DNA from: Chrysoperla carnea
Lineage: Eukaryota > Arthropoda > Insecta > Neuroptera > Chrysopidae
Direction: 5' to 3'
NCBI RefSeq assembly: GCF_905475395.1
Contig: NC_058341.1
Location: forward strand, 37,091,501 to 37,155,500
DNA length: 64,000 nt
Numbering within the stretch: the stretch's first letter is position 1; each line of letters opens with the position of its first letter. Made by a program: the position numbers and the translations under genes. The notes beneath the pieces were generated by a model. It searched no databases. It had not been told where the DNA came from and was given only the letters and a program-made list of their open reading frames with translations. This document shows positions 60,491 to 64,000 of the stretch, in pieces.

Positions 60491-62046
60491 TTTAGGTATT
60501 ATTAAAATGGCGGATTTTTGGCGCGAAGTAGTAATATATCAATAAAAAAAACATTAACCAAACCTATCGAGTAGTCAGTAGGGTATCAACATGAAGGAAA
60601 TTAAAAGGAGATTTTTCAAATATATATAAGTTATATGTTTAAATTTAATTAGAAACAATAAATAAGTTAATAAAGTTTTACTATAATATAATAAGAAGTT
60701 TTTTTTAATGCCAGGACATATATTAAAAAATAAATATAATTTAAAAAATCAAATACCCGACTGCATTAAATAAAATCTGAAAAGAAAGAAACGAAAAAGT
60801 ACAGTAGTCTCAAATATTCCCAATAATCCCCGTCTGTTAATGTCGCTATGTAAATTACTGGACTTGTTTTTTGTTTTCAGATTTAATGCTTCAAAAAAAA
60901 AAAATTTCAAATTCCATTAATGCTCTTAGTAAAACGTTGAATATTCTAAACCAAATTAAAAGGTGTATATGTCTAAGTTTCACAGATTTGGAGAAAAATA
61001 TTACAAGGAAATAACATATAGCACCCTTCATAAGGACACTAACAGACACTAAAAGACTTTTCTTATTGTTTAAATATGAAGTTACTAGATCGAGAAATTC
61101 TAGTATTCCTATGTAAAATAATCAGTTATTTTTACTAGCGATTGAAAAAGTTTTTTATTTTAAATTATGCTATTAATCAAGTACCTAAGCTTAATGTGGG
61201 TAGGAGATATCAGATTAAAGTTGATATATAATACTGTTATGACGTGCTTAAATATATTTTTTTTTTAAACTTTGCAATGCGCTAGCTATTTGAAAAGTAT
61301 ATAAAAATTTATCAAATCAAATTAATGACAACTTCAATCTGATATTTCCCATGCAAATAAAAAACTATTAAATAAAAAATTTTCGTTAAACAAAACATTA
61401 ATTGTAAGTTATAGGTATAGGGTGTCCTCCTCAAGTAACAGACAAAAGAAAGACTAGCAATTCTATATCAAATTTCCATCCAAAAAATATATTTATCATT
61501 TTTAAATTCGTTAGATAATTAATGAATTACGGTTCCATTAATTATCGTTTGCAATTTCGATAATTTCTCGAGTAAATTTACTACAGTTTATCCTCTAAGC
61601 AACATTTACGTTCAATTTAAAAAAAAAATTATAAATAGAGTATGTAGTAAATTTTATTTTCTTCAACTTTGCTTAATATAAAAATTTTATTCTAATATTA
61701 AATGAGAAATTTTCAAAATAGAAACGATAATTAATGAAGTTCTATTTCGTATATGAGACATCGGATGTAAATACTTCAGAATTGCTGATATTCTTTTGTT
61801 TGTAGTTATATGGACCCATCCTCCTGTTAACGTTTAACAAAGTTTCAAACCATATTGTTATAAAATTTAAGTTAAAAATAAAGTTTTTAATGCACAAATG
61901 AATAAAGTTTCAAATTAATTTTGAGAAATATTTTTTATTATTATTTTTTTATTAATAAAATAAAAATTAATTTAATAAAAAACATTAAAAATTAATAAAA
62001 ATATAATTATTTACAATCTATAAAAAAGAAAATTGGATAGACTCAC

Positions 62047-62200
62047 CTATAAAAATGTTTAGTAACACCACTAAAAGAAGCAAGCCACCACTAAACAAAA
62101 ACAAGTAACAGTGATAATTCACAAATTCATTTGTAAATAAAATTTATATTTGTGCCGTACGTATATTATTTGTTATGTTATTACTCCGTTCACCCTTTCT
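62047..62200 (-). other. Candidate untranslated first exon of the distal K2P isoform
   Basis: The minus strand carries TTTTTATAG followed by GTGAGTCT, a near-perfect donor at 62046, within a block (about 62047-62500) less AT-rich than its surroundings and without repeat signatures. Spliced to the acceptor at 58420 it would supply a short leader for exon 1b across a 3.6-kb intron. The upstream boundary is arbitrary because no transcription start can be fixed. The block at 62150-62500 would then be the promoter region. It is a prediction from splice signals and base composition only. Confidence 0.3.
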
Positions 62201-64000
62201 GGTTCACTAATACAGGTCACATCGAACGAGAACGTAAGTATAGACGCCGGTACGTGCGTTTAAGGGTAGATGAGAGAGAGATATGTTTTCGGGGAGTATA
62301 GAAATGGGTATTACATTTATCGCGCTTGCGGCATTTTCATAAACTTTCTTGTTTGTATCCATCAATGACATTCGTATTGCCCCAGTCTTATACTGGGTTT
62401 TCTTGAATTCCAGTAAATGTTGTATGTTGCATTCGTGATTGTTTACATTAACTAGGAAATTTTTCATTATATTGTTATGTTTTCACTAGTGAATGTATGT
62501 GATTCCTGACCATACATAATCACTAAAATATTTTACAAGTTTCTTTCATAACTAAAACTGTACCTACACCACAGCTGTGTGTAAAAATTTATAAAAACAG
62601 CAGTATTTTTTTTATGAAAATAGGAAAAAAAACTCGTTGAAAAGATAACGGGATGAAATTTTTTTGGTTGATATTTCCAACTTTTTGATATAATTTACTT
62701 TATGATCGAGCTGAAATTTTGCATAAAGTTTTAGCATGCTAAATTTCAGACATTTTGATATGTCTTAGTGCACAATAGAGAATATTCATGTATTTTTTTA
62801 AATATTTTTAATTCATTGTTTACACCGTTATAACATAGTAAAAAATATAAATACTGTTTAAAAATGCTGTAATTAAGTGTAAAAAAATATTTAAAATAGA
62901 GACTAATTTTGAAATTGAACACAGTCCTTTTGACGCTCTCTATTGTATTAATATGTGACCTGTCAGTAGGTGACAGTTCAATGTATAATTTACACTTTCA
63001 ATTAAGTTTTCTAATAAAAAACCGTAGAATAATATAACTCAATGTAATACTGGTTTAGTTCAAATGTCTAGCCAATAAAGTTACGGAAAAAAAATGTTGG
63101 AACCAAATTTAAATTTAATGAATATTCCCTATTTAGTTCAGATGATGTGATAAGATAATCTTAAAAAGTTTTCATAGAAAAGCTCTTATTTTAATGAACC
63201 ATTAAAAACATCTTTCGAAAAAAAAAACAAGCGAAATCTTCTGATAGCTTTGAATTTGAGATATTACACCATTTAGCAAAAATTTATCGTCACGCAAAGT
63301 TTCAAGTCTTTGAGCTTTTTTTTACCACATAACATCGAAGGCCGGATTATCACCAAAATTATATATTTTGGTATATATTATGAAATGTTTAGAAAATAAA
63401 TAACAAAAGAAAAACATGCTACGCCAACCATAAAATTAATTGTAGCTTTTGAAGTATTGATTTTAGGAAAAAAAAAGTTTTAATTTTAGTTTAACTTTTG
63501 ACATTATGAATGAAATTGAATATTTATAATGTAATGGAAAATCATTGTTGAATAATGTTTTTATTTTTTTAAATTTATGTATATTTCAACTCTAATAAAG
63601 ATGTTTTCAATAATTTAATAGTCTTACCGTCTTTATACTTAGGGTGTCTAAATATTTTGCATTCTAAATGCAAAAGGGTATCAGAGTTGTTATTTCCAAT
63701 CTTGTTTTAGTAACTTGTTTGTAAATGTGTTAGTGGGACATACTTAAATCGAACGGGATTAAAAATCTTCTCTTAACCGGGAGTTTAAAATCTTCGTTTC
63801 ACCTCAATTAAATTAACTTAGTTTTCAATGTTTCCCATGCGACATAGAACACAGGAAGTGCAAATTGCACACTTCCATTAAAAATTTCCCCTGGGGTACG
63901 TTATGTTTCTGGAACCAACATATAAAGGAATTTTACGAAGTTTAATACACGCTCTTTTAAGAAAAAGCGTGTAATTTGAAACGTCTAGTGTACTGCATAA
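62201..64000. other. Upstream flank, possible distal promoter; no gene recognised
   Basis: 62201-62500 contains an 86-codon minus-strand frame without family motifs. The patch is richer in CpG-like words (GACGCCGGTACGTGCG, TCGCGCTTGCGG) than the neighbourhood, which fits a promoter or 5' UTR exon. From 62600 to the window end there is only AT-rich DNA. Confidence 0.4.

Noticed and set aside
62207..62467. 86-codon frame as a coding first exon of the distal isoform
   Set aside because: It has no channel-like sequence and no donor at its end in a useful phase. The plausible donor at 62046 lies beyond its stop.

Overview
The window is AT-rich eukaryotic DNA, almost certainly from an insect or another arthropod. 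Its one recognisable host gene has GT-AG introns from 62 bp to tens of kb. The rest is intron or flank filled with small TA-flanked DNA transposons, fold-back elements, tRNA-derived SINEs, and jockey-, mariner- and hAT-type remnants. I cannot fix the insect order from the sequence alone.

The host gene is a two-pore-domain potassium channel (K2P, TWIK/KCNK1-like) on the minus strand. Five coding exons join with consistent phase: 20170-19807, 15698-15558, 13524-13315, 12780-12592 and 12529-12249. They give a 394-residue protein with TM1, cap, P1 (TTIGYGH), TM2, TM3, P2 (TTIGLGD), TM4 and a cytoplasmic tail. A second exon of the same design lies at 58387-58102. It also starts with ATG, encodes another N-terminus, TM1 and cap helix 1, ends in the same codon phase, and stops just after the cap cysteine. 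The simplest reading is one gene with two alternative first coding exons about 38 kb apart, giving 394- and 368-residue isoforms that share everything from cap helix 2 onward. A strong acceptor just upstream of the distal exon's ATG and a consensus donor at 62046 suggest that the distal isoform also has an upstream untranslated exon.

Layout. 1-12248 is 3' flank, with a likely poly(A) signal near 12124, several MITEs and fold-backs, and a jockey-type fragment. 12249-20170 is the compact part of the gene. Its introns carry an intact SINE with a 14-bp target duplication, a MITE next to the exon 3 acceptor, two fold-back elements (one a 1.38-kb near-perfect hairpin) and a TA microsatellite. 20171-58101 lies upstream of the proximal exon and is intron for the distal isoform. 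It holds a dispersed ~500-bp repeat family, tRNA-like SINEs, several TA-flanked MITEs, a second jockey fragment, a 585-bp mariner remnant and a 1-kb ZMYM1-like hAT relic with an 8-bp target duplication. 58102-64000 holds the distal first coding exon, a 0.5-kb fold-back and the putative 5' UTR exon/promoter region.

I found no bacterial features, CRISPR array, rRNA, convincing functional tRNA or second host gene. Nearly all short open frames are chance frames in AT-rich DNA or fragments of mobile elements. The most interesting points are the alternative-first-exon layout of the channel and the number of long fold-back elements within its transcribed region.
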